A stretch of DNA of 64,000 nt from contig NZ_AMXN01000001.1 in the NCBI RefSeq assembly GCF_000332645.1, positions 620,001 through 684,000 of the forward strand, in the 5' to 3' direction. A program made the translations under genes and the position numbers. Source of the stretch: Bacillus inaquosorum KCTC 13429 (lineage in GTDB: Bacteria > Bacillota > Bacilli > Bacillales > Bacillaceae). Shown here one piece after another: positions 42,375-51,307 of the stretch (positions are counted from its first letter, which is position 1; each line of letters opens with the position of its first letter). The notes below the pieces were generated by a model. That model did not search any database. It worked only from the letters and a program-made list of their open reading frames with translations, and had not been told where the DNA came from.

Positions 42375-42620
42375 AGCAGGCACAGAAAAAAGCGGAATAC
42401 GATTCTCCTGATTTCAGGGTTTCGTTTTCCGCACTTCTTATGGTATTAAAGCGCACCATTTACATAAAAAGGGTTTGTACAAGTATACAATCTTTACCGT
42501 TTTCATTCAAAGATAGAGGGGGTAAGGAAAATAATTGTAGTTCCTCATTTGCAGAATTTCTTTTCAATCAGGTTGCATGATAATACCGACTCACGTCAAT
42601 CGATACTGGAGGGATCATTC

Positions 42621-42974
42621 ATGCATAATACACAACACGGCTTGCAGCAGCTGAACCAATGCCGCCAGACTGCTCAGCAGCTCATTCAGCAAACACAGCA
42701 AAGCAGCCAGCAATATCGCCAAATGCTTCATCAGGAGCAGCAAAACATCCAAATGCTGCAACAGATTCTAAACCACGAACAACAAGCTGCACATACCATT
42801 CAGCAAGCGCTGCACGGACATGACATGGCGATTCAAAAATGCCAGCAGGTTGTCAACATGTGCAACCAAATGCAGCAGGAACTCACTGGGCAATCCAGCG
42901 TGATGAATACGAATGTGTCTACACTTCCATTCGGCCAAAACACGCCATTCCAGCAGCAATCCTATCAGCAGTAA
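42621..42974 (+). CDS. yxeD: YxeD, Gln-rich coat-like protein
   Basis: The product has 117 residues from the ATG in MHNTQHGLQQLNQCRQTAQQ, preceded by GGAGGGATC; the longer in-frame start at 42549 lacks a site. It is dominated by Gln and His in a helical heptad-like pattern (QQTQQSSQQYRQMLHQEQQN) with a non-polar tail (LPFGQNTPFQQQSYQQ). Such composition recurs in Bacillus spore-associated proteins. The neighbour yxeE supports a sporulation role; a terminator follows at once. Confidence 0.7.
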   Translation: MHNTQHGLQQLNQCRQTAQQLIQQTQQSSQQYRQMLHQEQQNIQMLQQILNHEQQAAHTIQQALHGHDMAIQKCQQVVNMCNQMQQELTGQSSVMNTNVSTLPFGQNTPFQQQSYQQ

Positions 42975-42979
42975 CATAT

Positions 42980-43015
42980 AAAAAGCTCAACACAATGCTA
43001 GTGTTGAGCTTTTTT
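42980..43015. terminator. Bidirectional terminator between yxeD and yxeC
   Basis: AAAAAGCTCAACAC and GTGTTGAGCTTTTT are 14-bp arms around AATGCTA. The convergent genes yxeD and yxeC end on each side. Confidence 0.88.
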
Positions 43016-43016
43016 C

Positions 43017-43415
43017 TTACTGTTCTTTTCGAATATGTATATCTTGAATTGACTGTTTTGGTGCATGAAATCTGCTCTCGGCTTCACTTCTTGCCTCGGC
43101 AAAAGCCCGTGCCTCTACATGATCTTTGTAGACATCCAGCTGAATCAAATACAGCGGACGCACTTTAAAACCGTGAATAATGGTTACAGCCCACAACGGG
43201 ACCACAATAAAAACACCGGGCAGATCGGGCAGCACAAAACCAAACGCAAATACGAAAAAATAAATGATTCCGTACATAATCCACTTTCTATTTCTCACCT
43301 TGATGCCAATAAATAAAAAGGCAAAAAAACTGGTAATGGCAAAAGGCATGAAAATAAACAGCATCCACCAGCTATGCAGCCATTCCCAAGCGGCACCTCT
43401 TTTTGTAATTCCCAT
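43017..43415 (-). CDS. yxeC: YxeC, small membrane protein
   Basis: The product has 132 residues with three to four hydrophobic segments (about residues 12-35, 46-62, 66-84). The N-terminal part is MGITKRGAAWEWLHSWWMLF, followed by a charged C-terminal tail from about residue 90 (YKDHVEARAFAEARSEAES). The tail is probably cytosolic. It has no recognised domain. It is isolated between yxeD and yxeB. Confidence 0.7.
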   Translation of the reverse strand: MGITKRGAAWEWLHSWWMLFIFMPFAITSFFAFLFIGIKVRNRKWIMYGIIYFFVFAFGFVLPDLPGVFIVVPLWAVTIIHGFKVRPLYLIQLDVYKDHVEARAFAEARSEAESRFHAPKQSIQDIHIRKEQ

Positions 43416-43523
43416 ATTTTCCTCCTCCTATTTACCTATAATAATCGATTAGGCATACTTCGTCATCTGAAAACAAAAAAACTTTTCTTTCCTTAAAATA
43501 GTGATAGACGGGGCACGGGTTTC

Positions 43524-43559
43524 TTGCTATATTATTAATTGATAATGATAATCATTACT
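43524..43559 (+). promoter_or_regulatory. yxeB promoter with Fur box
   Basis: TTGCTA (43524-43529) and GATAAT (43547-43552) are 17 bp apart. The Fur box GATAATGATAATCATTA (43541-43557) covers the -10, so iron-bound Fur should block initiation. Confidence 0.88.
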
Positions 43560-43593
43560 AATGAACTAAAAATACATATTGGGGGGGTTCTTG

Positions 43594-44559
43594 ATGAAAA
43601 AGAACACATTGCTCGTTGGCATGCTGGTGCTTCTACTCATGTTTGTCAGTGCTTGCAGCGGCACGGCTTCAAAAGGTAGCTCAAGTGATTCAGCTTCCGA
43701 AAAGACAGAAATGAGAACATACAAATCACCAAAAGGGAACGTCAACATTCCTGCACATCCAAAGCGTATCGTCACTGATTTTTATGCCGGTGAATTGCTG
43801 TCTGTCGGGGCCAATGTGGTCGGCTCAGGCTCATGGTCATTTGATAATCCGTTTTTAAAATCAAAGCTGAAAGATGTAAAGGATGTCGGTGATCCGATCA
43901 GCGTTGAAAAAGTGATGGAGCTTCAACCTGACTTAATTGTTGTCATGAATGAAGAGAATGTCGATAAATTAAAGAAAATCGCTCCAACGGTTGTCGTTCC
44001 TTATAACACAGCGAAAAACGTAGAAGACACAGTCAGCATGTTCGGGGATATCGCCGGAGCGAAAGACGAAGCAAAATCATTTATGGCTGACTTTAACAAA
44101 AAAGCAGAAGCAGCCAAAAAGAAAATTGCAGGCGTCATCGACAAGGATGCAACTTTCGGTATTTATGAAAACACCGACAAGGGCGAATTCTGGGTGTTCA
44201 ATGATAACGGCGGACGCGGCGGCCAAGCTGTATACAACGCGCTTGGGTTAAAAGCGCCTGAAAAAATTGAGCAAGATGTCATCAAAAAAGGAGAGATGAA
44301 ACAGCTCTCTCAAGAGGTCATTCCTGAGTATGCCGCAGATTATATGTTCATTACGGACTACAATCCGAAAGGCGAAAGCAAAACACTCGACAAGCTGAAG
44401 GAATCCTCTATTTGGAAAAACCTAGACGCTGTCAAACATAATCGCGTGTTTATCAATGACTTTGACACGTTCTACCCGTACGATCCGATTTCTGTCAGCA
44501 AACAGGTGGATATCATCACCGACATGCTGATCAAACGGGCCGAAGAAAATAAAAAATAA
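43594..44559 (+). CDS. yxeB: YxeB, ferrioxamine-binding lipoprotein
   Basis: The product has 321 residues from the ATG after GGGGGGGTTCTTG (an in-frame TTG at 43579 is too close to that site). Lipoprotein signal: MKKNTLLVGMLVLLLMFVSAC with lipid anchor at Cys21. The rest is a FhuD/BtuF-type siderophore-binding fold (PKRIVTDFYAGELLSVGANV, VEKVMELQPDLIVVMNEE). YxeB binds ferrioxamine and delivers it to the FhuBGC permease, encoded elsewhere. Fur control is visible upstream. Confidence 0.92.
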   Translation: MKKNTLLVGMLVLLLMFVSACSGTASKGSSSDSASEKTEMRTYKSPKGNVNIPAHPKRIVTDFYAGELLSVGANVVGSGSWSFDNPFLKSKLKDVKDVGDPISVEKVMELQPDLIVVMNEENVDKLKKIAPTVVVPYNTAKNVEDTVSMFGDIAGAKDEAKSFMADFNKKAEAAKKKIAGVIDKDATFGIYENTDKGEFWVFNDNGGRGGQAVYNALGLKAPEKIEQDVIKKGEMKQLSQEVIPEYAADYMFITDYNPKGESKTLDKLKESSIWKNLDAVKHNRVFINDFDTFYPYDPISVSKQVDIITDMLIKRAEENKK

Positions 44560-44593
44560 AAAAACGGCACAGTCATGACGCTGTGCCGTTTTT
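44560..44593. terminator. Bidirectional terminator between yxeB and yxeA
   Basis: AAAAACGGCACAG and CTGTGCCGTTTTT form 13-bp arms around TCATGACG. It serves the convergent yxeB and yxdLM-yxeA transcripts. Confidence 0.9.
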
Positions 44594-44599
44594 TATAAT

Positions 44600-44947
44600 T
44601 CATTTTAATGCTGACTGTACAGAGTCCGGCATATCTTCAAACCTGACTTCCTCCCAAGTCTCGACATACTTTCCTTTCGCCTTCACCTTCAAATACGCGT
44701 TCTTCCGAAGGTCTTTACCGGCGAAAAAGGTCACTTCTTCTTTTTTCCCAGATGCATTATATCCGTCTAATGTATACTCAGTACCGCCCGGGCTAAGATG
44801 TCTGCCATCTCGATCAATCTGAACATAGACATCTTGCTGGTGAATAAACGGATTAAATCTGTCTGTAACATCGTTATGAAAAAAGAGAAGCCCGCATATT
44901 ACAGCAGCAGCAGCCAAGACGGCCAGGATTGCCATTGCTTTTTTCAC
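44600..44947 (-). CDS. yxeA: YxeA, DUF1093 exported protein
   Basis: The product has 115 residues beginning with an uncleaved-looking signal or anchor (MKKAMAILAVLAAAAVICGL). The mature part is the small beta-rich DUF1093 domain (VYVQIDRDGRHLSPGGTEY, KEEVTFFAGKDLRK). Family members often sit next to peptide-antibiotic exporters of the Bce type, as here: 14 bp after yxdM. It probably lies at the outer face of the membrane. Its role is unknown; a link to peptide sensing is inferred. Confidence 0.82.
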   Translation of the reverse strand: MKKAMAILAVLAAAAVICGLLFFHNDVTDRFNPFIHQQDVYVQIDRDGRHLSPGGTEYTLDGYNASGKKEEVTFFAGKDLRKNAYLKVKAKGKYVETWEEVRFEDMPDSVQSALK

Positions 44948-44960
44948 CTTTGCACTCCCC

Positions 44961-46829
44961 TTACTTGTTCATTTTTTTCAAATAGCTTGACCGCACCGCG
45001 AGGAAGAATAGAAGCTGAAAAATGAAAAACCCTCCGATGGTGAGACTAAGCGGTCCCGCTACATCGGAATAGCCTTCCACAGCCAATGTCCTCAAGGCAA
45101 ACAGCGTATGCATGACCGCAATGACAAATGGAAAGAAGAAAAGAATTGCCAGTTGTATCGTCACACTTTGTGCCATTTCACGCTCACTCAGGCCGATTTT
45201 GGCCAGTGAACGATAGCGCTCCCGGTCTTCATCTAAATCAGTGAACAGCCTGAAATATAAGAAGCTTGCTGCCGCGACAAAGAATACAATTGCGATAAAC
45301 AGGCCAATAAATAAACTCAGGCTCGGCAGCTGCACCGTGTCATAGTAGGTGCCGGCTTTTGCCATAAAATCAGAATGCACGTCAATATAGTTGCCGTAAA
45401 TCTCATTTTTCAAGGATTGGCTGATCCCAAGACTGTCTTTCCAATGATCATAGCTGTAGCCGTATAATGACGCTTTATCACCGAGTGATTTAAGCTGATC
45501 AAAGGTTTGATCGTTCACCGCGATGATGGCATTCAATGAAATCAGCGGTTTTTTGACTTCTTTTACTGTCAGTTTTTGGCCAGACGGCTTGCCTTTTTGG
45601 TTCAGCAGCTTCAGCTGAATCGGCGCTTCGTTTTTGAAATTGCGGTCATATGTGCCAGGGAAATAGACAGTCTCATCATTTTTCAGGCCGCTCAGCTTGA
45701 TATGGAAGTATTTTGACACATCCGATTCGCTGATCATGTAAACAGGTGGAACAGTATCTCCTTCCTGATAGCGAACATAGGAAACATCTATTTTGTCTTT
45801 CTTATACGTAAAGCCGTGTGTTTTCAGTTCATGGTCAATTTTTTTCAAATGAGTCTGTTCTTTTGGATTGTTGCTGTAAGATAAATACTCCATTTCATAA
45901 GCGGACTCTTCCGCCCCGACGGTCGATTTGTACATCGCGAGCACACCCGTAGCCGTAAACGCAACCGCGGAAATAATGCTGACAATAAAGAACAGGCGGG
46001 CGTTGTCTTTTAAACGATAGACAAGGTCAGAAACCCAAATGACATTTTTCCCGCGCAGATAAAAGGTTCTCCACTTCTTCAGCGCGCGCAGAACCCATAT
46101 GCTGCTTTGGCTGAAAAAGAAATATGTTCCGATGACGGTGAGCAGTAAAATGATAAACGGTTCGGCCCCGTGGACATTGCCTTTAAGGACCATACCGTAC
46201 CCGCCGCACAGACAGGCAATGCCGAATAAGGACAGAAGCACGGACGGCTTAGGCTCCGGCTTAATCTTGTCAGTGCCCTTTATTAATTTGATAACCGTAT
46301 TTGATCTGACAAAAAGGATCGTAAACTGCGATAAAAGGAAAAATAAGAGCAGAAATCCGCCGGCCGTAATACCGAACGCTTTCCAAGGCATATACAAAGG
46401 CAGCGCGTCCATTTCTAAAATATAAGCGCCGACCGTAAAGAACGTCTTTGAAAAAATGAATCCTCCGATAATACCGGCTGCAATTGACATGACGCCGATG
46501 ATCATATTTTCCGCAGTAATGAGCTTTCTCAGCTGCCCCGGCGTGATGCCCTGCATGAGCAGGATGCCGAATTCTTTATTTCTCGATTTCAAAAATGCGT
46601 TAACCGAATACAGAACAAATAAGAAAGAAAAAACAAAGATCATCCATTCCGCAGCGGTTAAGCCTTTTTTGGCGATGTTATTCAGGTAGCCTTCCTTTAA
46701 TGCCGGATGAAACAGGAACATCGCAAAGGTAAAGAAAATCAAAACGGAAAAGGCGCTGCTTAAAAAGAATGCAAGATAGGCCCTTTTGTTTCTCGTAACG
46801 TTTTTATAAGCGAACTGAAGAAAGGTCAT
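44961..46829 (-). CDS. yxdM: YxdM, BceB-type ABC permease
   Basis: The product has 622 residues from the ATG in MTFLQFAYKNVTRNKRAY; a 27-codon upstream extension would lie inside yxdL. About ten membrane segments are visible, with a large extracellular domain of about 200 residues between two of them (about residues 310-510, TGVLAMYKSTVGAEESAYEM onward). This is the sensor-type FtsX/BceB architecture. With YxdL it forms the ABC transporter that responds to antimicrobial peptides such as LL-37. It overlaps yxdL by 26 bp. Confidence 0.92.
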   Translation of the reverse strand: MTFLQFAYKNVTRNKRAYLAFFLSSAFSVLIFFTFAMFLFHPALKEGYLNNIAKKGLTAAEWMIFVFSFLFVLYSVNAFLKSRNKEFGILLMQGITPGQLRKLITAENMIIGVMSIAAGIIGGFIFSKTFFTVGAYILEMDALPLYMPWKAFGITAGGFLLLFFLLSQFTILFVRSNTVIKLIKGTDKIKPEPKPSVLLSLFGIACLCGGYGMVLKGNVHGAEPFIILLLTVIGTYFFFSQSSIWVLRALKKWRTFYLRGKNVIWVSDLVYRLKDNARLFFIVSIISAVAFTATGVLAMYKSTVGAEESAYEMEYLSYSNNPKEQTHLKKIDHELKTHGFTYKKDKIDVSYVRYQEGDTVPPVYMISESDVSKYFHIKLSGLKNDETVYFPGTYDRNFKNEAPIQLKLLNQKGKPSGQKLTVKEVKKPLISLNAIIAVNDQTFDQLKSLGDKASLYGYSYDHWKDSLGISQSLKNEIYGNYIDVHSDFMAKAGTYYDTVQLPSLSLFIGLFIAIVFFVAAASFLYFRLFTDLDEDRERYRSLAKIGLSEREMAQSVTIQLAILFFFPFVIAVMHTLFALRTLAVEGYSDVAGPLSLTIGGFFIFQLLFFLAVRSSYLKKMNK

Positions 46830-47577
46830 TTGCGTTTCCCCCCAGCATAGACAGCACATCGAGAATTTGTTCATAAAATACTTGGCGGTTTTCCCCGCGG
46901 TAAATCTCATTAAACAGTTCGCCGTCTTTTATAAAGATGACGCGGCGGCAGTAGCTTGCCGCAACAGGATCGTGGGTCACCATCAAAGCCGTGACATGAT
47001 CATCCTGATTCAGGCTCTGCATCGTTTCCATGACGTCTTTTGATGCTTTGGAATCAAGGTTGCCCGTCGGTTCATCGGCCAGGATGAGTGACGGCTTATG
47101 AATGACCGCTCTTGCGATGGCGGCACGCTGGCGCTGTCCTCCGGATACTTCAAACGTCCGTTTGTTGAGCAGGTTTTCAATACCGAGCTTTGTCGCGATG
47201 CCTTGCAGTTTTTCTTTCATTACAGACGGTGCTTCTTTTTCAAGCGTTAACGGCAGCATGATATTTTCACCGATTGTCAGCGTGTCCAGAAGGTTGAAAT
47301 CCTGAAACACAAATCCGAGCTGCTTGCGGCGGAAATGAGCGAGCTTTGTCCGCTTCAGACGATGCGGGTTTTCTCCGTGAATCAGGATATCGCCTGAATC
47401 CGGACGGTCGATCGTTGAAATGATATTCAAAAGCGTTGTTTTTCCGGACCCGGACGGCCCCATCACCGCCGTGAACTCGCCTTCTTCAATTGAAAATGAA
47501 ATTTGCTTTAAGGCTTGATAGGACACTTGTCCTTTATAGGTTTTATTTATATGTTTGACTTCAAGCATATTCGCCAT
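46804..47577 (-). CDS. yxdL: YxdL, ABC transporter ATPase (BceA type)
   Basis: The product has 257 residues from MANMLEVKHINKTYKG; AGGAGGATTCTC is upstream and the longer frame has no site. Walker A is GPSGSGKTT (about residue 40-48), the signature VSGGQRQRAAIARAVIH (about 143-159), Walker B LILADEPTGNLDSK and the H-loop in MVTHDP. It energises YxdM in the membrane. Transcription depends on YxdJ. Confidence 0.93.
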   Translation of the reverse strand: MANMLEVKHINKTYKGQVSYQALKQISFSIEEGEFTAVMGPSGSGKTTLLNIISTIDRPDSGDILIHGENPHRLKRTKLAHFRRKQLGFVFQDFNLLDTLTIGENIMLPLTLEKEAPSVMKEKLQGIATKLGIENLLNKRTFEVSGGQRQRAAIARAVIHKPSLILADEPTGNLDSKASKDVMETMQSLNQDDHVTALMVTHDPVAASYCRRVIFIKDGELFNEIYRGENRQVFYEQILDVLSMLGGNANDLSSVRL

Positions 47578-47651
47578 GAGAATCCTCCTTATGGTTTTAT
47601 TCTTGTTGATCTGGGCTGCTTTCATGTAGTGCCGGGACGTTCAACATAAAA

Positions 47652-47684
47652 ATCCCCTTGACATAAATCCATGTTATCAAGGGG
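47652..47684 (-). terminator. Terminator between yxdK and yxdL
   Basis: On the minus strand CCCCTTGA and TCAAGGGG are perfect arms followed by ATTTTTATG. It separates the yxdJK transcript from yxdLM-yxeA, or limits read-through between them. Confidence 0.78.
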
Positions 47685-47720
47685 AAACAAAGCGAGCTAT
47701 GTTGTTTTCTTAACGCAGCC

Positions 47721-47734
47721 TTACATTTTTGTAA
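47721..47734 (-). promoter_or_regulatory. YxdJ-type operator over the yxdK stop codon
   Basis: TTACAAAAATGTAA is a perfect dyad of TTACA and TGTAA spaced by four bases, the form I associate with BceR-type response-regulator boxes. It overlaps the last codons of yxdK and lies about 145 bp upstream of the yxdL start. Confidence 0.55.
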
Positions 47735-48698
47735 GAAATGAAAATCGAACTGATGTCCCTTCACCGGGAGACGAGCTGATGTCTACCCTATGATTGAGCT
47801 TACCTGTAATTTCTTTGACGAGATGGAGGCCGATTCCCGTAGATTCTTGGAAACGCCGCCCGTTTTCACCGGTGTAATAAGGGTCAAACACCCGCTTGAT
47901 ATCTTGGGAGGGAATCCCGACACCGTAATCTTTGACTTCAAGCACCGTCCTGTCTTCATCGCGGAAGACATTCAGCTCAAGTCTGTCACTCTTGCCCGCT
48001 GAATACTTGACCGCATTTGTGACCACTTGGCCGATCGCAAATTTGAGCCATTTTGCATCGGTGTAAATCTGATGATCGTCGCAAATGTCCATTTTGGGAT
48101 AAACGCGGTATTGAATAAAAAATCGTTTATAGCTTTGAATGACTGATTGAAGAAGCTCGGACAGAGAAACCGCTTCAATTTTAAAATCCCGTTCAAACAG
48201 GTCGAGCCTTGAAGAATAAAGAAGCGTCTCCAGCCCGAATTCAATCTGCCGGACTTCTTTTTTGATTTGTTCAAAAACGGGCTCATCCTCTTCTTGAATG
48301 ATTAAATTAATGACCGACAGCGGCGTCTTTACTTGATGCACCCATTGATTCATATACGTCACCCGCGCGTCAAGCTTGGCTTCGGTCTCATGGAGCTTTT
48401 GGTGCTGCAGCCGGATCAGCTCCATCTGCTTTTCATACAGCTCTGAACAGAACACTGAAGAACCGAGATACGGGATATCCGTCCCTTCCTGCCCCGAGCT
48501 GAGCCAATGATACACGCCGCGGTCTTTGTACCAGCGATAGGCAAGATAGCCCGCCAAAATAAGAAGCTGCACGCCCAATATGTAAAACAAGTGAGAAAAA
48601 GAATGAAGACCCGCAAACCAGTAATAAAAGAAGACAAACAGCCCTTGAAGGAGAAAAAGCAGAATCAGCACTGTATGAGACCGTAGAAACAGCTTCAT
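47721..48698 (-). CDS. yxdK: YxdK, sensor histidine kinase (intramembrane-sensing type)
   Basis: The product has 325 residues, with only two helices and almost no extracellular loop (about residues 6-24 and 32-53), typical of BceS-type kinases that receive the signal from their transporter. The H-box is YMNQWVHQVKTPLSVINLII (phosphoryl His about 140). The N-box is IGQVVTNAVKYSAGK and the G boxes include VKDYGVGIP and STGIGLHLVKEI. Its start overlaps the yxdJ stop by 4 bp. Confidence 0.92.
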   Translation of the reverse strand: MKLFLRSHTVLILLFLLQGLFVFFYYWFAGLHSFSHLFYILGVQLLILAGYLAYRWYKDRGVYHWLSSGQEGTDIPYLGSSVFCSELYEKQMELIRLQHQKLHETEAKLDARVTYMNQWVHQVKTPLSVINLIIQEEDEPVFEQIKKEVRQIEFGLETLLYSSRLDLFERDFKIEAVSLSELLQSVIQSYKRFFIQYRVYPKMDICDDHQIYTDAKWLKFAIGQVVTNAVKYSAGKSDRLELNVFRDEDRTVLEVKDYGVGIPSQDIKRVFDPYYTGENGRRFQESTGIGLHLVKEITGKLNHRVDISSSPGEGTSVRFSFLTKM

Positions 48699-49384
48699 GA
48701 CTGCGCCCTCAGCTGGTAGCCTTCGCCCCGCACCGGTTCAATAGAAACAGGCGCATTCAGCTCCCGCAGTTTTTTTCTGAGCCGCGTGATATACACGTTA
48801 AGTGTATTATCATCGACAAAAATGTCGGTGTCCCACGTCTTTTCCATGAGACGGTCCCGACCCGTCACCTTTTCTCCCCGCTCCAGCAGCACTTCCAAAA
48901 GCTTACTTTCTTTTTTAGAAAGCTCGCTTTTTTCATCCTGATAACGCAGTTCAAACCGTTCTACAAAGAGCTGAACGCCGGCATATTCAACCACTTTCTC
49001 CCCCTGCTTTGCGGCGTACTCCCCGTACGCCCTGCGGATCTGGCTTTTGATTTTCGCCAGCACAATATCGTAGGAAAACGGTTTTTCGATATAATCGTCT
49101 CCCCCGTTTTCAATCGCCATCACCTGATCCATTTCCCCGCTTCTGGCTGAAATAAAAATGATCGGGCTTGTGGAGTGCTGGCGGATCTGGCGGCACCAAT
49201 AATATCCGTCATATGCCGGCAAATTGATATCAAGCAGCACTACATCAGGCTTTTCCCGCAAAAAAACATCAAGAACAGCCGTGAAATCCGCGGTGACCAC
49301 TGTTTGATATCCGTATTTTTCAAGGTAATTCTGCAACAGTCCACGAATGTCTTCACTGTCTTCCACAATCATGATCTTATTCAA
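48695..49384 (-). CDS. yxdJ: YxdJ, OmpR-family response regulator
   Basis: The product has 229 residues from a TTG start (49382-49384) following GGGAGTGG. Receiver domain: acidic pair in MIVEDSEDI, phospho-Asp52 in VVLLDINLPAYDG, and Lys in YIEKPFSYD (about 102). The winged-helix DNA-binding domain starts near residue 130 (VQLFVERFELRYQDEKSELS, then VYITRLRKKLRELN). It activates yxdLM-yxeA in response to antimicrobial peptides. Confidence 0.93.
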   Translation of the reverse strand: MNKIMIVEDSEDIRGLLQNYLEKYGYQTVVTADFTAVLDVFLREKPDVVLLDINLPAYDGYYWCRQIRQHSTSPIIFISARSGEMDQVMAIENGGDDYIEKPFSYDIVLAKIKSQIRRAYGEYAAKQGEKVVEYAGVQLFVERFELRYQDEKSELSKKESKLLEVLLERGEKVTGRDRLMEKTWDTDIFVDDNTLNVYITRLRKKLRELNAPVSIEPVRGEGYQLRAQS

Positions 49385-49455
49385 ACTGAACCACTCCCGT
49401 TTCTTACACTGCTGCCATCATCATAATCGTTTTGGGCGTATGGACGCAACACCGC

Positions 49456-49483
49456 ACAAAAAAACCGCCATCTCGGCGGTTTC
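49456..49483 (-). terminator. Terminator of the iol operon
   Basis: AAACCGCC (49462-49469) and GGCGGTTT (49475-49482) pair around ATCTC-type loop sequence, with an A-run on the distal side (T-run on the minus strand). It lies 9 bp after iolJ. Confidence 0.85.
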
Positions 49484-49491
49484 TGGTCTCT

Positions 49492-50364
49492 TCAGCCGAC
49501 CTGCTGCTTAGCTGCTTTACCGGCTGATCCGAACTCTCTCATTTTGCTTCGCACTGTCTCTTCCACAGCTTCAATGCCGGGTGTCATATAGCCGCGCGGT
49601 TCGTACAGATCGCTGTTTTCCTGAAACATGCGGCGTGTTTCATCTGTCCAGGCTACCATACATTCCGTATTGATATTGATCTTCGCGTGGCCGAGCGTGA
49701 TGGCTTTTTTGATCTGATCCTGCGGAATCCCGGATGCCCCGTGAAGAACGAGGGGAATATCAGTCATGCGGGAGATAGCCTCCATTTCCTTAAATCCGAG
49801 ATTCGGCTCACCCTGATATTTGCCGTGTACAGAGCCGAGGGCCGCGGCCAGCGCGTCGATATTGGTTTCTTTGACGATCCGCTCACATTCCGTGATATCG
49901 GCATAGCGGACCCCGCCGACCAGTCCGTCTTCCATTCCGCCGACCGTGCCGACTTCAGCTTCTACTGACACGCCGTGCTTTCCGGCATAATCGGTGACTT
50001 CTTTTGTCATCACGATATTCTCGTCAATCGGCTGATGGGAGCCGTCAATCATCACTGAGCTGAATCCGGCATCAATAGCCTGTCTGCAGCGTTCCGCACT
50101 GCTTCCGTGATCGAGATGAAGCACGACCGGAACGGTAATCGCCATGTCCTCCATTAACGCGCCTACCATGGCGGCAATCGTTTTAAATCCGCCTAAATAG
50201 TCAACCAGGCGATCGGAAGCCGCGGCGATGACCGGTGATTGCTCCTTTTGCGCTGCCTGTAAAATCGCCTTCGTCCACTGCAGGCCGTTGATATTAAACT
50301 GGCCGACTGCATATTGCTCCCGCTTTGCATCTTCAAGAAGCTCTTTCATCGATACAAAAGCCAT
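49492..50364 (-). CDS. iolJ: IolJ, 6-phospho-5-dehydro-2-deoxy-D-gluconate aldolase
   Basis: The product has 290 residues from MAFVSMKELLEDAKREQYAV behind GGAGGGGTGAAC; seven codons upstream are in frame but not needed. It is a class II fructose-bisphosphate aldolase-like enzyme; zinc ligands lie in VVLHLDHGSSAERC (about residue 78-91), GSVHGKYQGEPN and LVLHGASGIP. It splits the phosphorylated intermediate into dihydroxyacetone phosphate and malonate semialdehyde, the last step before IolA. Last gene of iolABCDEFGHIJ (also called fbaB). Confidence 0.93.
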   Translation of the reverse strand: MAFVSMKELLEDAKREQYAVGQFNINGLQWTKAILQAAQKEQSPVIAAASDRLVDYLGGFKTIAAMVGALMEDMAITVPVVLHLDHGSSAERCRQAIDAGFSSVMIDGSHQPIDENIVMTKEVTDYAGKHGVSVEAEVGTVGGMEDGLVGGVRYADITECERIVKETNIDALAAALGSVHGKYQGEPNLGFKEMEAISRMTDIPLVLHGASGIPQDQIKKAITLGHAKININTECMVAWTDETRRMFQENSDLYEPRGYMTPGIEAVEETVRSKMREFGSAGKAAKQQVG

Positions 50365-50384
50365 GTTCACCCCTCCTTTATCCA

Positions 50385-51221
50385 TTACATGTTGAAGTAT
50401 TTTGATACGACATCAACCGTTGTTTTTTTCGCTGTTTGAATGGCTTCCTCAGCACTCAGCTTATAGTATTCAGGCCGGAAGAGCTCAACCGATACAACAT
50501 CAGAGAAGCCGATTTCCTTGAGGGCTGATAAGTGGGCATCTAAGTCAATCGCCCCTTGGCCCGGCCATACACGATCCTCATCCGTTAAAAAGCCGATTGG
50601 GAAATCTTCGGTATCGTCGATATGATAGATGAAAATTTTCTTTCCGTCCGCCTGCTTTAAGCTTTCAATATTTGAACCCATTGCATGAAAGTGGAAACTG
50701 TCAAGGACAAGCCCGACATTGTCACGGTTGACTGTGTTTATGATGTCGTACGCCTGTTCAAACGTATTGACCGTACATTGCGGATGGCCGACAAATTCAA
50801 GCGCGATTTTTACGCCGTACGGCTCCGCGATATCTGAAAGCTCAGTCAGCACCTCTACACTGCTCTTTTTGATCTCTTCTTTTACAATCTTCTGCTCAGT
50901 CACAAGCGGAACGGCCACGACATATTTCACACCGAGGGTTCTGCACGTTTCCATCATGCCTTTAAATTCAGCGATGATCTCATTGTGGCCCTTTTCATCA
51001 CGGTTGTTGAAGAACACGAGTGCGTTTAAGGCAAGAGGTTTGATGTGATGGGTTTGAAAATATTCCGCAAGATCATCCAATGAATGATCTTTTAAGTACT
51101 CCGGCAGCTTATCCATTGTGCGGATTTCAATATAATCATAGCCGTGCTTTTCGCATAGTTCTAAATCCTGTTTAAGATTTGAGTTTTCCAATGTTGTAGC
51201 TTCATTAAAACAAAGTTTCAT
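50385..51221 (-). CDS. iolI: IolI, inosose isomerase
   Basis: The product has 278 residues from MKLCFNEATTLENSNLKQDL behind GGGGGAGTCTGAC; five codons upstream are not needed. It is a TIM-barrel xylose-isomerase-like protein with one divalent metal. Likely ligands: Glu142 in IALEFVGHPQC, Asp174 in GLVLDSFHFH, His200 in IYHIDDT and Glu246 in VSVELFRPEY. It interconverts 2-keto-myo-inositol and 1-keto-D-chiro-inositol. Confidence 0.93.
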   Translation of the reverse strand: MKLCFNEATTLENSNLKQDLELCEKHGYDYIEIRTMDKLPEYLKDHSLDDLAEYFQTHHIKPLALNALVFFNNRDEKGHNEIIAEFKGMMETCRTLGVKYVVAVPLVTEQKIVKEEIKKSSVEVLTELSDIAEPYGVKIALEFVGHPQCTVNTFEQAYDIINTVNRDNVGLVLDSFHFHAMGSNIESLKQADGKKIFIYHIDDTEDFPIGFLTDEDRVWPGQGAIDLDAHLSALKEIGFSDVVSVELFRPEYYKLSAEEAIQTAKKTTVDVVSKYFNM

Positions 51222-51255
51222 GTCAGACTCCCCCATCTGCGTTTTAGATATGAAG

Positions 51256-51298
51256 GGAGTTCGGCAGGAAGGCTGTTCGCCATATCCCGCCGAACTCC
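51256..51298 (-). other. Intercistronic hairpin iolH-iolI
   Basis: GGAGTTCGGC and GCCGAACTCC form perfect 10-bp arms around a 23-base loop, between the iolH and iolI genes. No T-run follows, so a role in mRNA processing or stability is more likely than termination. Confidence 0.6.
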
Positions 51299-51307
51299 AT
51301 GCTCAGC

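Noticed and set aside
42371-42620. Open frames downstream of yxeE and upstream of yxeD that read [19 protein letters not shown]
   Set aside because: No ribosome-binding site in a sensible position and the frame ends inside the yxeD leader; it looks like chance opening next to the yxeE stop.
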